44,512 nucleotides of DNA, taken from assembly GCA_902798545.1 (NCBI GenBank), contig CADBWQ010000021.1, positions 1-44,512 of the forward strand, written 5' to 3'. The notes beneath the pieces are model-generated. The model was not told the DNA's origin, made no database searches, and worked only from the letters and a program-made list of their open reading frames with translations. Every line of letters starts with the position of its first letter. The stretch's first letter is position 1. Source of the DNA: Oscillospiraceae bacterium. GTDB lineage: Bacteria > Bacillota > Clostridia > Oscillospirales > Oscillospiraceae. Positions 1-7,247 of this stretch are shown one piece after another. The translations under genes and the position numbers were made by a program.

Positions 1-165
1 CGCCACAAGCGACAGCTTGAACATCACATGGAAAATCTGACTGGCGGCACCCCTCCCGTCAGATACCTACCCTGTGTAGTCCCTTGTAAACTGTACTTTG
101 TTGGGGAAAAAATATCAACGATAAAAAAGAAAATGAGCCAATTTCATGAGATTAGGACCACTTAA
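1..165 (+). other. Unrecognised open frame entering from the left edge
   Basis: Frame 1 stays open from the first base to a TAA at 163-165, giving 54 codons without a start inside the window. The first residues (RHKRQLEHHMENL) look coiled-coil-like. A DivIC/FtsB-type protein often precedes the S1-domain gene in Firmicutes, but the rest of the translation does not resemble the DivIC C-terminus. It may be a chance frame or the tail of a broken gene. The stretch 166-323 holds no gene, only AT-rich sequence with the hairpin and palindrome listed separately. Confidence 0.15.
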
Positions 166-205
166 CTGTCAGCTTTCATCATTTTTTTACAATTTATTCC
201 CATTT

Positions 206-229
206 TTTTGAAAAAAGGGCTTTTCAAAA
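206..229 (+). terminator. Possible AT-rich terminator hairpin
   Basis: TTTTGAAAA at 206-214 pairs with TTTTCAAAA at 221-229 around a 6-nt loop. A run of seven T lies at 233-239. The stem is almost all A-U, so it would be weak. It could end transcription coming from the left edge. Confidence 0.3.
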
Positions 230-260
230 TCGTTTTTTTCATTTATATTATGGACACTTC

Positions 261-290
261 TTAAGAATGATCAAATTTGATTGTTCTTAA
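261..290. promoter_or_regulatory. 30-bp near-perfect palindrome in the leader of the S1-domain gene
   Basis: TTAAGAA at 261-267 and TTCTTAA at 284-290 flank a perfect 12-bp palindrome, ATCAAATTTGAT (270-281). The only breaks are two TG dinucleotides, which would form G-U pairs in RNA. A -10-like TATATT/TATTAT lies just upstream (244-251) with a weak -35 near 222-227. The site would therefore sit at the start of the transcript and 20 bp before the SD. It could be a dimeric repressor operator or an RNA hairpin. The sequence alone does not decide. Confidence 0.5.
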
Positions 291-323
291 AGAGGAGCAT
301 TTCTAGGATGGAGCTGATCCGGC

Positions 324-764
324 GTGGCAATTGAAATCGGCAGTACACTGGAGGGGAAAGTAACAGGTATCATGAATTTCGGCGCCTTTGTCTCGCTTTC
401 AGGCGGAAAGAGCGGTCTGGTTCATATTTCTGAAATCTCCAATACCTTTGTAAAGGATGTTCATGATCATCTTCAGGTCGGACAGATTGTGAAGGTAAAG
501 GTCATCGACATCAACGATCAGGGTAAGATCAATCTTTCCATCAAACGCGTACAGGTGGAAGAAAAGAAGGAAGAGGTACGGGAAGAGACACCCAGGATCC
601 CTACGGCCAATCGGGGACAGGCGCTGGAGATCGGGGTGGTAACGCCACCCTCCGGTGATATGACTTTTGAAGAAAAGCTGAAAAAGTTCATGCAGGCCTC
701 TGACAGCAAGAATGCGGATAAAAGACGCAACACCGAACGTAAGCAGCATGCCAGAAGAAAATAA
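324..764 (+). CDS. S1-domain RNA-binding protein (YabR / GSP13-like)
   Basis: A 146-residue cytoplasmic protein. Residues 1-75 form one S1 RNA-binding OB fold with the usual landmarks: GSTLEGKVTGI at the N-terminus, NFGAFVSL, GLVHISEIS, and the VGQIVKVKVIDIN strand. The rest is a charged, probably disordered tail rich in Lys, Glu and Arg. In Bacillus, relatives (YabR, GSP13) bind RNA or ribosomes; the exact target here is inferred only from the family. The GTG start at 324 is chosen because GGAG at 310-313 lies 10 nt upstream, and the nearby ATG at 308 runs into a stop after eight codons. It is transcribed alone towards a terminator shared with the convergent gene on the right. Confidence 0.85.
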   Translation: MAIEIGSTLEGKVTGIMNFGAFVSLSGGKSGLVHISEISNTFVKDVHDHLQVGQIVKVKVIDINDQGKINLSIKRVQVEEKKEEVREETPRIPTANRGQALEIGVVTPPSGDMTFEEKLKKFMQASDSKNADKRRNTERKQHARRK

Positions 765-806
765 GCGCTCTCTGACGGAGCAGGATAAAAACGGATAACA
801 GATGAA

Positions 807-843
807 AAGGCACACTTCAGCAGAAACTGTTGAGGTGTGCCTT
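807..843. terminator. Bidirectional intrinsic terminator
   Basis: A 17-bp stem (807-823 with 827-843) carries two G-U-type mismatches and an AAA loop. It sits between convergent genes (S1-domain protein on plus, repeat protein on minus). On the minus strand the stem is followed by TTTTCATC; on the plus strand the U-tail is poor. Confidence 0.7.
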
Positions 844-882
844 ATTGATGAAAAGAAATCCGCCGACGGATTCGCCATGGGG

Positions 883-2235
883 TCAGCCGCGGATATAATC
901 GGCGCTGCTGAGCAAGGCCCAGTCGCGATCATAGCGCATATACACGAAGTGCCCATTATTGAGAGCACCCATGTAATATCCGCTGTCGGTCTCGTCGTTG
1001 ATAAACAGCGTCTTGCCCAGCTCGCTCGGAAGGTCAAAGCTCCAGGACATGCCTTCGCCAAAATCAAGTCGTAGAACAGCGGATTCCCTGGTCAGAATGA
1101 CACGCGTCGAGACCGAAAGCGCCGTGAAGTTCTGATCGATGGCATAAGCCGGAAGACTAGCGTCGCCCAGATAGAGTTCCCAGTACCCGCAGTAGGGAAG
1201 GTACAGTGACAGAAGATCCATCCATTTCTCTCGCTCGGGGAAGATGCCCTCGTAGGCATTCAGCCAGTCTCTTGCCGCAGACAGATCGCCGGTGCTGCAG
1301 AGCATAAAGAAATCTCTGGTGTAATCAGTGGCGTCTTCGATCTTCTCGGAATAGGATTCGCTGTCGGCATAGTCGCCAAGGGATTCAAACAGATCATTCA
1401 GAGCGTCTTTCAGAGGAACCAGCTGGGCGGAGGGTTCATCCTCCAACCGTATGTCTGAGCGATCTTTTCCGCAAGCGAAGCGGAGTTCATCCATACAGGC
1501 GCTTCCGAGCCGCAGTGCCTCTGAGGCGGGAAGAGAGAAAATACTGGTGACGTCCGGGTCTGTAGAGAGGCTCGCACTGATGCGACTGACATCATACGAG
1601 GACAGAAAATGGAAAATAGAAACTGCCTTACGGTAGCGGCACTCGGTGATCATATCCACACTGTCCTTAAAATCTCCCAGTGTGCCGAAAATAGTGATTG
1701 CTTCTCCGTATGCTCGATCCTCCAGCATGGCTACCGCACGATCATAGGCCGACTGATTCTGGCGCAAAAGCTCCGACTCAGCCTGGTGTTTCAACATCTG
1801 AACCTGCCCCTCGTAGCCCTTGCGGCATTCCTCGGAAAGTTCAGCACTGTCTCTGTAACCGTCAAGCTTGTCATAGATCTCCTGTGCGGCGCAGTACAAC
1901 AGCATAGCGGCTGTCTTATCCTCGTTCAGATCCACATCGGAATACCCCGCCTCCGCCAGCATGCTGCTGTCGTCTCGTTCCGCAGCCTCCTTATATTTGG
2001 AGGCGCGAAGATAGGGAATTTCGAAATGCAGCACCGTATCGCTGTCACGGTACATCGGAATTTCCGAAAAGACCGCCTCCGCTCCGGTGAGATCTCCTTC
2101 GCGGAGCGTGTTCATACCGGTGCGATATAGATGCTCGCGGTAAATCGCACCCGGAGCTGCTGCAATGATCAAAATCAGCAGCAAGATCGCCGGGATAATA
2201 ACAATAAGATGCTTTCTGTGCAGCAGTTTTTTCAT
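883..2235 (-). CDS. Membrane-anchored protein with YxDS (TPR-like) repeats, unknown function
   Basis: I do not recognise a named family. The 450-residue product begins with a basic stretch and a hydrophobic anchor at about residues 10-30, then an extracytoplasmic region. Four copies of a YRDS/FKDS/YADS signature (about residues 62, 127, 189 and 289) lie in helical segments of the kind seen in solenoid repeat proteins of Clostridia, where each unit ends in G-x-Y-x-D-S. The last 120 residues look beta-rich, with several aromatic strands. I chose ATG at 2235 because AGGAAG (minus strand, 2252-2247) precedes it. A GTG at 2262 would add nine residues but has no clear SD. It is monocistronic, has a good promoter of its own at 2298-2326, and faces rpiB divergently. 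A sensor or scaffold at the envelope is conceivable, but nothing here proves it. Confidence 0.75.
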   Translation of the reverse strand: MKKLLHRKHLIVIIPAILLLILIIAAAPGAIYREHLYRTGMNTLREGDLTGAEAVFSEIPMYRDSDTVLHFEIPYLRASKYKEAAERDDSSMLAEAGYSDVDLNEDKTAAMLLYCAAQEIYDKLDGYRDSAELSEECRKGYEGQVQMLKHQAESELLRQNQSAYDRAVAMLEDRAYGEAITIFGTLGDFKDSVDMITECRYRKAVSIFHFLSSYDVSRISASLSTDPDVTSIFSLPASEALRLGSACMDELRFACGKDRSDIRLEDEPSAQLVPLKDALNDLFESLGDYADSESYSEKIEDATDYTRDFFMLCSTGDLSAARDWLNAYEGIFPEREKWMDLLSLYLPYCGYWELYLGDASLPAYAIDQNFTALSVSTRVILTRESAVLRLDFGEGMSWSFDLPSELGKTLFINDETDSGYYMGALNNGHFVYMRYDRDWALLSSADYIRG

Positions 2236-2297
2236 CCGAATCACCACTTCCTGCTTATTCACTTCTGATCTTACAAATATTTGAACCGGTTAGTCCC

Positions 2298-2326
2298 AGT
2301 ATACCATGTTCCGCTGAGACTTGCAA
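2298..2326 (-). promoter_or_regulatory. Sigma-A promoter for the repeat protein
   Basis: On the minus strand TTGCAA (2326-2321), a 17-bp spacer, then TATACT (2303-2298). It lies about 60 bp upstream of the chosen start. Confidence 0.75.
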
Positions 2327-2354
2327 TGCGATTTCACAAATTTAAAGCAGTTCG

Positions 2355-2383
2355 TTGACAGCGCTTTATAAAATGACTATAAT
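2355..2383 (+). promoter_or_regulatory. Consensus sigma-A promoter for rpiB
   Basis: A perfect TTGACA (2355-2360), 17-bp spacer and perfect TATAAT (2378-2383), about 30 bp upstream of the rpiB start codon. Such a match predicts strong constitutive expression of the rpiB-DUF4015-thioesterase unit. Confidence 0.9.
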
Positions 2384-2414
2384 AAAGAAACTTAAATCTC
2401 TGGAGGTAAAAAAG

Positions 2415-2843
2415 ATGATTGCGGTTGGTTCAGATCACGGCGGATACGCCCTGAAACAGGTAGTGATGAAGCACCTGGACAGCCGGGGGGAGAAATACTT
2501 CGATTTCGGCACTTACAGCGAGGCGAGCTGCGATTATCCCGACTTCGGACGCGCTGTCGCTGAGGCCGTTGCGCGCGGCGAATATCAGTACGGCATCATC
2601 ATCTGCGGCACCGGAATCGGCATTTCCATCACAGCGAACAAGGTTCACGGAATCCGTGCCGCCCTTTGCGGGGACTGCTTCTCCGCCGAGGCAACCCGCC
2701 TGCACAACGACGCCAACATCCTCGCCCTCGGCGCACGGGTCGTAGGGGAGGGCCTTGCGTTGAAGATTGTTGACACCTTCCTGGATACACCGTTTTCCAA
2801 TGATGAAAGGCACATTCGCCGGATTTCCAAGATCGAGCCGTAA
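2415..2843 (+). CDS. rpiB: Ribose-5-phosphate isomerase B
   Basis: Interconverts ribulose 5-phosphate and ribose 5-phosphate in the non-oxidative pentose phosphate pathway, in the cytoplasm. The 142-residue length is normal for the RpiB/LacAB family. Family landmarks are clear: GSDHGGYALK at the N-terminus, the active-site loop CGTGIGISI around residues 65-73 with the catalytic-type Cys, then RAALCGD and LHNDANILALGARVVG. LacA/LacB subunits share this fold, but the lone gene and its motifs favour RpiB. ATG 2415 is chosen over the longer open frame because GGAGG at 2402-2406 lies 8 nt upstream and the protein starts exactly at the conserved MIAVGSDHGG. First gene of a three-gene unit driven by the promoter at 2355-2383. 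Confidence 0.95.
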   Translation: MIAVGSDHGGYALKQVVMKHLDSRGEKYFDFGTYSEASCDYPDFGRAVAEAVARGEYQYGIIICGTGIGISITANKVHGIRAALCGDCFSAEATRLHNDANILALGARVVGEGLALKIVDTFLDTPFSNDERHIRRISKIEP

Positions 2844-2872
2844 TGCGGCCATCCTGAAAAGGAGTAGTTTGT

Positions 2873-4051
2873 TTGGCACGTAATTCAGATTATTATCAGG
2901 GCCGTAGGCAGCGACGAAACTACTGGCTGATCCCCTTCGTGATCCTTATCGGCCTGATCACACTGCTGGTTGTACTGTTCTACGGCCTGCAGAAGTACGC
3001 CGTCATCAGCGACGATAAGGTAAAGGTCGTCTTCTCCGACAACGCAGAGGAGGAAGACGACCCGGCTCCGCTTTCAAGTGAGTCGAACATGGTATTTGAT
3101 TCGGTCGTACCGGAGATTGTCTTTGAAGCTCCGGACTATTCCCGTGTTGCTGCCACCGCCGGGCGAAACGTCAGGCCTCTCCGCGCTGTCTATATCAGCG
3201 CCTCGGAGCTCAGTCTCGAGCGCCTTCAGAACGCTGCCGCGAGCCTGGTGGACGGTAATGCCCTTATGCTGGAAATGAAGCCGCGAAGCGGACAGCTCAT
3301 GTGGAATTCCAAGACATCGTTGGCCTACAGCTACGGCATGTCGACGGACAATGATTTTACAAATTCCCTGCCAACGCTGATTCCGGCGCTGAAAACGCGG
3401 GAAGACGGGAAGGAGATCTATCTCGTCGCCCAGATCAGCTGCTTCATTGACGAGATGCTTGCCAACCGCAGTACCCAGTATGCCCTGCGCACAGATACCG
3501 GCTTCAACTATAGTGATGAGAATGGAACATGGTTGGACCCCTACAACTCAGAGGTTCGCAACTACATCATAGAACTTGTACGGGAATTATATGACATGGG
3601 TTTTGACGAGGTGGTGCTGGCGGATGTGATGCATCCGGTCGGCGCCTCCATGACGACCGCCGACGGTGAAACCATGAAGGCAAGCTTCATGTATACACGA
3701 GAGATGTCGACCGAGCCGGACCCTGTCACAGCGATCTGCGGTTTTGCCGTGTACGCCGCGGATCAACTGAAGGAGGATCGTACCGGCCGTCTGCTCTCCA
3801 TCTACACCGACAGTCCGCAGTCTCTCGTCAGAACCAACGTGGACAGCGGCCAGGATGCAGTCCTGTTTATGAAGATCTATGACCGGGTCTTTTATCGTAC
3901 CGACCGGTATACGTACACTTATAATCTTCAGGACATGGAGGGCAGTGTCCCTTACGGCGACGTCCACAACCGCTTTGTTCCCGTTGTCATCAACCTCATT
4001 CCCCATGACAACAGCTCGTGGGTCTATATCGAACAGCTGGCGGAGGGATAA
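2873..4051 (+). CDS. Membrane-anchored DUF4015-type putative glycoside hydrolase
   Basis: A 392-residue protein with a basic N-terminus, one transmembrane anchor at about residues 17-40, a short acidic spacer, and an extracytoplasmic domain from about residue 95. The RPLRAVYISASEL strand, the KTREDGKEIYLVAQISCF segment, the WLDPYNSEVRNYIIELVRELYDMGFDEVVLADV segment (quoted here in parts: WLDPYNSEVRNYI, then GFDEVVLADV) match the TIM-barrel 'putative glycosyl hydrolase' family DUF4015. No substrate is established for that family, so polysaccharide or cell-wall hydrolysis is inference. The TTG start is supported by AAAAGGAG at 2857-2864, 8 nt upstream; there is no nearby ATG in frame. It lies 29 bp after rpiB, and the next gene's GTG follows its stop after 2 bp, so the three genes are probably cotranscribed. 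Confidence 0.75.
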   Translation: MARNSDYYQGRRQRRNYWLIPFVILIGLITLLVVLFYGLQKYAVISDDKVKVVFSDNAEEEDDPAPLSSESNMVFDSVVPEIVFEAPDYSRVAATAGRNVRPLRAVYISASELSLERLQNAAASLVDGNALMLEMKPRSGQLMWNSKTSLAYSYGMSTDNDFTNSLPTLIPALKTREDGKEIYLVAQISCFIDEMLANRSTQYALRTDTGFNYSDENGTWLDPYNSEVRNYIIELVRELYDMGFDEVVLADVMHPVGASMTTADGETMKASFMYTREMSTEPDPVTAICGFAVYAADQLKEDRTGRLLSIYTDSPQSLVRTNVDSGQDAVLFMKIYDRVFYRTDRYTYTYNLQDMEGSVPYGDVHNRFVPVVINLIPHDNSSWVYIEQLAEG

Positions 4052-4053
4052 GA

Positions 4054-4743
4054 GTGTTTGAAAAAAAAATAGTCATAACAGAGAATGCTGAGAGAGTCTC
4101 CGCCCTGTTTCAGACCATTCAAGATCTCTCCGGAGAGGCTGCCGCTGAGTGGCATGCCTCCGGCGATGACCTCGCTGAAAAGGGCCTGATATGGGTGATC
4201 GTACGCTATGATGTGAGCCTTCTTCGCCCGCTAGAACCGGCAGAGACCCTCATATTTAAGACTTGGGCGAATCCGGTCCGCCACCGCATGAGCCAGCGCA
4301 ATTATCTGGCCTTTGATAAATCTGGAGCCTGTGTTATGCGTGGCGCCGGCAGCTGGGCCGTAGTAGATGCTCTCACACGGAGTATGGTGGATCCCGGGGA
4401 ATACGGCGTTGAGATCCATGGCGAAGTCAACGGTCTGGAGCTTCCACGCCCCGCCACCCCGCTGCGTATCACGCTGACCGATATACAGGATTATGATGTC
4501 ACCGACGCCGTGCTTGACCGAAATATGCATATGAACAACACGAAATACTTTGACGCGGTCCAAAGCTGTATCCGTGAGCCTAATCCCGCGCTTCAGCTTC
4601 AGCGCGCTCGTGCCATGTTTATCAGCGAATCCCGTTTGGGCGAGCGAATCGCAATCTCATGGGGACGGGACGGAAACAGCTGGTACTTTGACGGAAAAAA
4701 GAATGGTGCGTCCTGCTTCCAGATCAGTCTGGAGTATGTATAG
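4054..4743 (+). CDS. Acyl-ACP thioesterase
   Basis: Cytoplasmic enzyme that hydrolyses acyl-acyl carrier protein to free fatty acid. The 229-residue product has the double hot-dog architecture of the FatA/bacterial acyl-ACP thioesterase family. The N-terminal half carries GLIWVIVRYDVSLLRPL and the WANPVRHRMSQRNYLAFD segment. The second half carries the hallmark N-x-H-x-N-N-x-x-Y (RNMHMNNTKYFD), whose Asn/His residues form the catalytic site in plant relatives. The GTG start follows GGAGGG (4042-4046), which lies inside the end of the preceding gene; the longer open frame starting at 4018 would overlap that gene needlessly. In anaerobes these enzymes may adjust membrane lipid supply; that role here is inference. 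Confidence 0.88.
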   Translation: MFEKKIVITENAERVSALFQTIQDLSGEAAAEWHASGDDLAEKGLIWVIVRYDVSLLRPLEPAETLIFKTWANPVRHRMSQRNYLAFDKSGACVMRGAGSWAVVDALTRSMVDPGEYGVEIHGEVNGLELPRPATPLRITLTDIQDYDVTDAVLDRNMHMNNTKYFDAVQSCIREPNPALQLQRARAMFISESRLGERIAISWGRDGNSWYFDGKKNGASCFQISLEYV

Positions 4744-4766
4744 GACGTAATTACGCGGGCTACGAT

Positions 4767-4795
4767 TTGACTTTGTGTTTGTTACGATGTATGAT
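4767..4795 (+). promoter_or_regulatory. Sigma-A promoter for nfnAB
   Basis: TTGACT (4767-4772), 17-bp spacer, TATGAT (4790-4795), about 70 bp upstream of the nfnA start. The leader between them contains the hairpin at 4811-4839. Confidence 0.75.
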
Positions 4796-4810
4796 AATAA
4801 AGAAAAATCT

Positions 4811-4839
4811 TGTAAATCACGCTAGAGCGCGATTTTACA
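4811..4839 (+). promoter_or_regulatory. Leader hairpin upstream of nfnA
   Basis: TGTAAATCACGC pairs with GCGCGATTTTACA around TAGA, with small bulges. It starts within about 20 nt of the -10 box and lies before the SD. It has no U-tail, so it is not a terminator. It could stabilise the mRNA or bind a regulator. Confidence 0.45.
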
Positions 4840-4866
4840 GTGATGAAAGGCAAAAGGAGTGCAGAC

Positions 4867-5733
4867 ATGTATAAGGTAGTAACCAAGCGATATCTGAATG
4901 ATGCGAAGAGCATTTGTCTATTTGAGATCGAAGCGCCTCTTGTGGCAAGGCATGCCCGGGCGGGTCAGTTTGTCATTTTCCGGCTGGATGAGCAGGGCGA
5001 GCGTGTTCCAGTCTCTGTCGCCGGTTATGACCGTGAGAAGGGAACCGTCACTGTGATGGTGCAGGCCGCGGGAAAAACCACAAAGATGCTGCACACCGTG
5101 GAACAGGGCGACTATATCTCCGACTTTGTTGGTCCTCTCGGCAAGGCAACCGAAATGGAAGGTCTGAAGAAGGTCTGCGTCGTCGGTGGTGGCGTCGGCT
5201 GCGCCATCGCGTACCCCATCGCGAAGGAAATGCATGAGAAGGGCATCAACGTCACCTTCATCGGAGGCTTTCGTAGTGCGGACATCGTGATCCTGAAGGA
5301 AGAACTGAAAACTGTCTCCGATAAGCTCATCATGTGCACCGATGACGGTACCTACGGTGAGAAGGGCTTTACTACGGTCTTCCTGAAGAATGAGATTGAG
5401 GCAAACATCAAGGAGAACCAGCCACAGTTTGACCGCGTGATCGCCATCGGCCCGGACATTATGATGAAGTTCCTGGCTGATGTGACTCGCCCATACGGCA
5501 TCAAAACGATCATTTCTCTCGACCCGATCATGGTGGACGGAACGGGTATGTGCGGATGTTGCCGAGTGATCGTTGGCGGGGAGACAAAGTTTGCCTGTGT
5601 TGACGGTCCGGATTTCGATGCTCACGAAGTAGATTTTGACAGTCTGCTGAAGCGCGCGGCTTTCTATAAAGATGAACAGGACGAAGCGGCAAAACATATT
5701 TGCAAGATCACGGGAGGAAAGAGAAATGGCTAA
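4867..5733 (+). CDS. nfnA: NfnA-type NADH:ferredoxin-NADP oxidoreductase, FAD/[2Fe-2S] subunit
   Basis: A 288-residue member of the PyrK / sulfide dehydrogenase (SudB) / NfnA family. Order of domains: a ferredoxin-reductase FAD barrel (about 1-95, with GQFVIFRLDE and RVPVSVAG), a Rossmann NAD domain (about 100-225, starting VCVVGGGVGCA), and a C-terminal [2Fe-2S] cluster site around residues 225-250 with Cys in GMCGCC and ACVDGP. With its partner it can couple NADH, NADPH and ferredoxin by flavin-based electron bifurcation; pairing with an adjacent GltD-like gene supports NfnAB over PyrK, since no pyrD is nearby. ATG 4867 follows AAAAGGAG (4852-4859) and matches the usual MYKV start. Its stop overlaps the next gene by 8 bp. 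Confidence 0.88.
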   Translation: MYKVVTKRYLNDAKSICLFEIEAPLVARHARAGQFVIFRLDEQGERVPVSVAGYDREKGTVTVMVQAAGKTTKMLHTVEQGDYISDFVGPLGKATEMEGLKKVCVVGGGVGCAIAYPIAKEMHEKGINVTFIGGFRSADIVILKEELKTVSDKLIMCTDDGTYGEKGFTTVFLKNEIEANIKENQPQFDRVIAIGPDIMMKFLADVTRPYGIKTIISLDPIMVDGTGMCGCCRVIVGGETKFACVDGPDFDAHEVDFDSLLKRAAFYKDEQDEAAKHICKITGGKRNG

Positions 5734-7129
5734 TCTGAAGGTCAATATGAGCCTGACAAAGAACGAAATGCCAGAGCAGGATCCAGTTGTCCGTGCCGGT
5801 AATTTTGACGAGGTCGCCCTCGGCTATGATGCGGAGACCGCGATGAAGGAAGCCGCCCGATGCCTGGACTGCAAGAACTCTCCCTGTCGTACCGGCTGCC
5901 CGGTAAGCGTCAAGATTCCACGTTTCCTCGAGAAGGTTCGTGAAGGTGACTTCGACGCGGCCTATCATATCATTACCAGTACGAACTCCCTTCCCGCTGT
6001 CTGTGGACGCGTGTGTCCCCAGGAGAAGCAGTGCGAGTCCAAGTGCGTCCGCGGCATCAAGGGCGAGAGTGTCGGTATCGGCCGTCTTGAGCGCTTCGTG
6101 GCGGACTACCACATGGCGAAAGCAGATAAACCGGAGCCTGTCGCACCGCAGTCCAACAGCCATCGTATCGCAGTTATCGGCTCCGGCCCGGCGGGACTCA
6201 CCTGCGCAGGCGACCTTTGCAAAATGGGTTATGACGTGACCATCTTCGAAGCTTTTCATAAGTCCGGTGGTGTGCTGGTCTATGGCATTCCGCAGTTCCG
6301 TCTCCCGAAAGAGATTGTCGCAGCCGAGATTGAGAACCTCACCAAGATGGGTGTCAAGATCGTGAACAACGCCATCATCGGCAAGTCCATCACCGTAGAC
6401 GAGCTCTTTGAAGACGGATTTGAGGCCGTATTCATCGGCTCAGGCGCCGGTCTGCCGCAGTTCCTTCACATTCCGGGCGAGAACCTGCTGGGCGTCTACA
6501 GTGCAAATGAGCTCCTGACCCGCACCAACCTCATGAAAGCTTACCGCGACGACTATGACACCCCGATCAAACACTTCCACAACGTCGCTGTCGTGGGCGC
6601 CGGCAACGTGGCCATGGACGCGGCCCGCGTGTCCAAACGCCTGGGCGCCGAGCATGTTTATATCGTCTATCGCCGCGGCGCGGATGAGCTGCCTGCCCGT
6701 AAGGAAGAAGTCGAGCACGCTGAAGCCGAGGGCATTGAATTCAAACTCCTGAATAACCCCTGCGCCATCCATGGAGATGAGGACGGCCATGTCACGGGCA
6801 TCGAATGCATCAGGCAGGAGCTGGGAGAGCCGGATGAAAAGGGCCGCCGCAAGCCGGTCCCCGTGCCCGATTCCAACTGGGTCTTGGATGTCGACACTGT
6901 CGTCATCGCCATAGGCACCAGTCCGAATCCACTGATCCGCAACACGACCGAAGGCCTGACCTTTACCCGCAAGGGAGGCATTGAAGCCGACGAGGGCGGA
7001 GTGACTGCGCGACCGGGAGTGTTTGCAGGCGGTGATGCTGTCACAGGTTCTGCCACTGTTATTCTCGCCATGGGTGCTGGTAAGGCCGGAGCCAGGAGCA
7101 TCGACGAGTTTATCAAGAGCAAAAAATAA
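5726..7129 (+). CDS. nfnB: NfnB-type, GltD-like FAD/[4Fe-4S] oxidoreductase subunit
   Basis: A 467-residue protein of the glutamate-synthase small-subunit family. The N-terminal domain has two cysteine clusters (CLDCKNSPCRTGCP, then CGRVCPQEKQCESKC), which carry two [4Fe-4S] centres in relatives. It is followed by a first FAD Rossmann motif (IAVIGSGPAGLTCA), a GGVLVYGIP motif, a second nucleotide motif (VAVVGAGNVAMDAAR) and the C-terminal GVFAGGDAVTG motif that closes the FAD site. The gene overlaps nfnA by 8 bp and has GGAGG 8 nt before its ATG, so translation is coupled. Partnership with NfnA makes an electron-bifurcating transhydrogenase the best call. A true glutamate synthase is unlikely because no large subunit (gltB) is present here. 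Confidence 0.9.
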   Translation: MANLKVNMSLTKNEMPEQDPVVRAGNFDEVALGYDAETAMKEAARCLDCKNSPCRTGCPVSVKIPRFLEKVREGDFDAAYHIITSTNSLPAVCGRVCPQEKQCESKCVRGIKGESVGIGRLERFVADYHMAKADKPEPVAPQSNSHRIAVIGSGPAGLTCAGDLCKMGYDVTIFEAFHKSGGVLVYGIPQFRLPKEIVAAEIENLTKMGVKIVNNAIIGKSITVDELFEDGFEAVFIGSGAGLPQFLHIPGENLLGVYSANELLTRTNLMKAYRDDYDTPIKHFHNVAVVGAGNVAMDAARVSKRLGAEHVYIVYRRGADELPARKEEVEHAEAEGIEFKLLNNPCAIHGDEDGHVTGIECIRQELGEPDEKGRRKPVPVPDSNWVLDVDTVVIAIGTSPNPLIRNTTEGLTFTRKGGIEADEGGVTARPGVFAGGDAVTGSATVILAMGAGKAGARSIDEFIKSKK

Positions 7130-7141
7130 CAATTCGTTCAC

Positions 7142-7170
7142 TTGACAGATTGTATCTCCTGTGATATTGT
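7142..7170 (+). promoter_or_regulatory. Possible promoter upstream of the FAD protein
   Basis: Perfect TTGACA (7142-7147), 17-bp spacer, TATTGT (7165-7170). The only caution is that a terminator-like hairpin (7190-7217) follows at once, so a transcript from here would begin with it. Confidence 0.45.
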
Positions 7171-7189
7171 CAGTCAAGGATATTGAGGC

Positions 7190-7217
7190 GGACGCCTGTG
7201 GTTTCCCACGGGCGTCC
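7190..7217 (+). terminator. Terminator hairpin after nfnB
   Basis: GGACGCCTGTGG (7190-7201) pairs with CCACGGGCGTCC (7206-7217) with one G-U pair and a TTTC loop, followed by TTTACTGTTT. It separates nfnAB from the FAD protein. If the promoter at 7142-7170 is real it could instead act as an attenuator. Confidence 0.6.
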
Positions 7218-7247
7218 TTTACTGTTTAATATGAGGAAGTGTATGCT

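Noticed and set aside
399-1067. 222-codon open frame on the minus strand across the S1-domain gene end
   Set aside because: It crosses the bidirectional terminator and overlaps two supported genes.
2261-2414. Possible riboswitch upstream of rpiB
   Set aside because: The distance from the predicted transcription start to the ATG is about 25 nt, too short for a known riboswitch.
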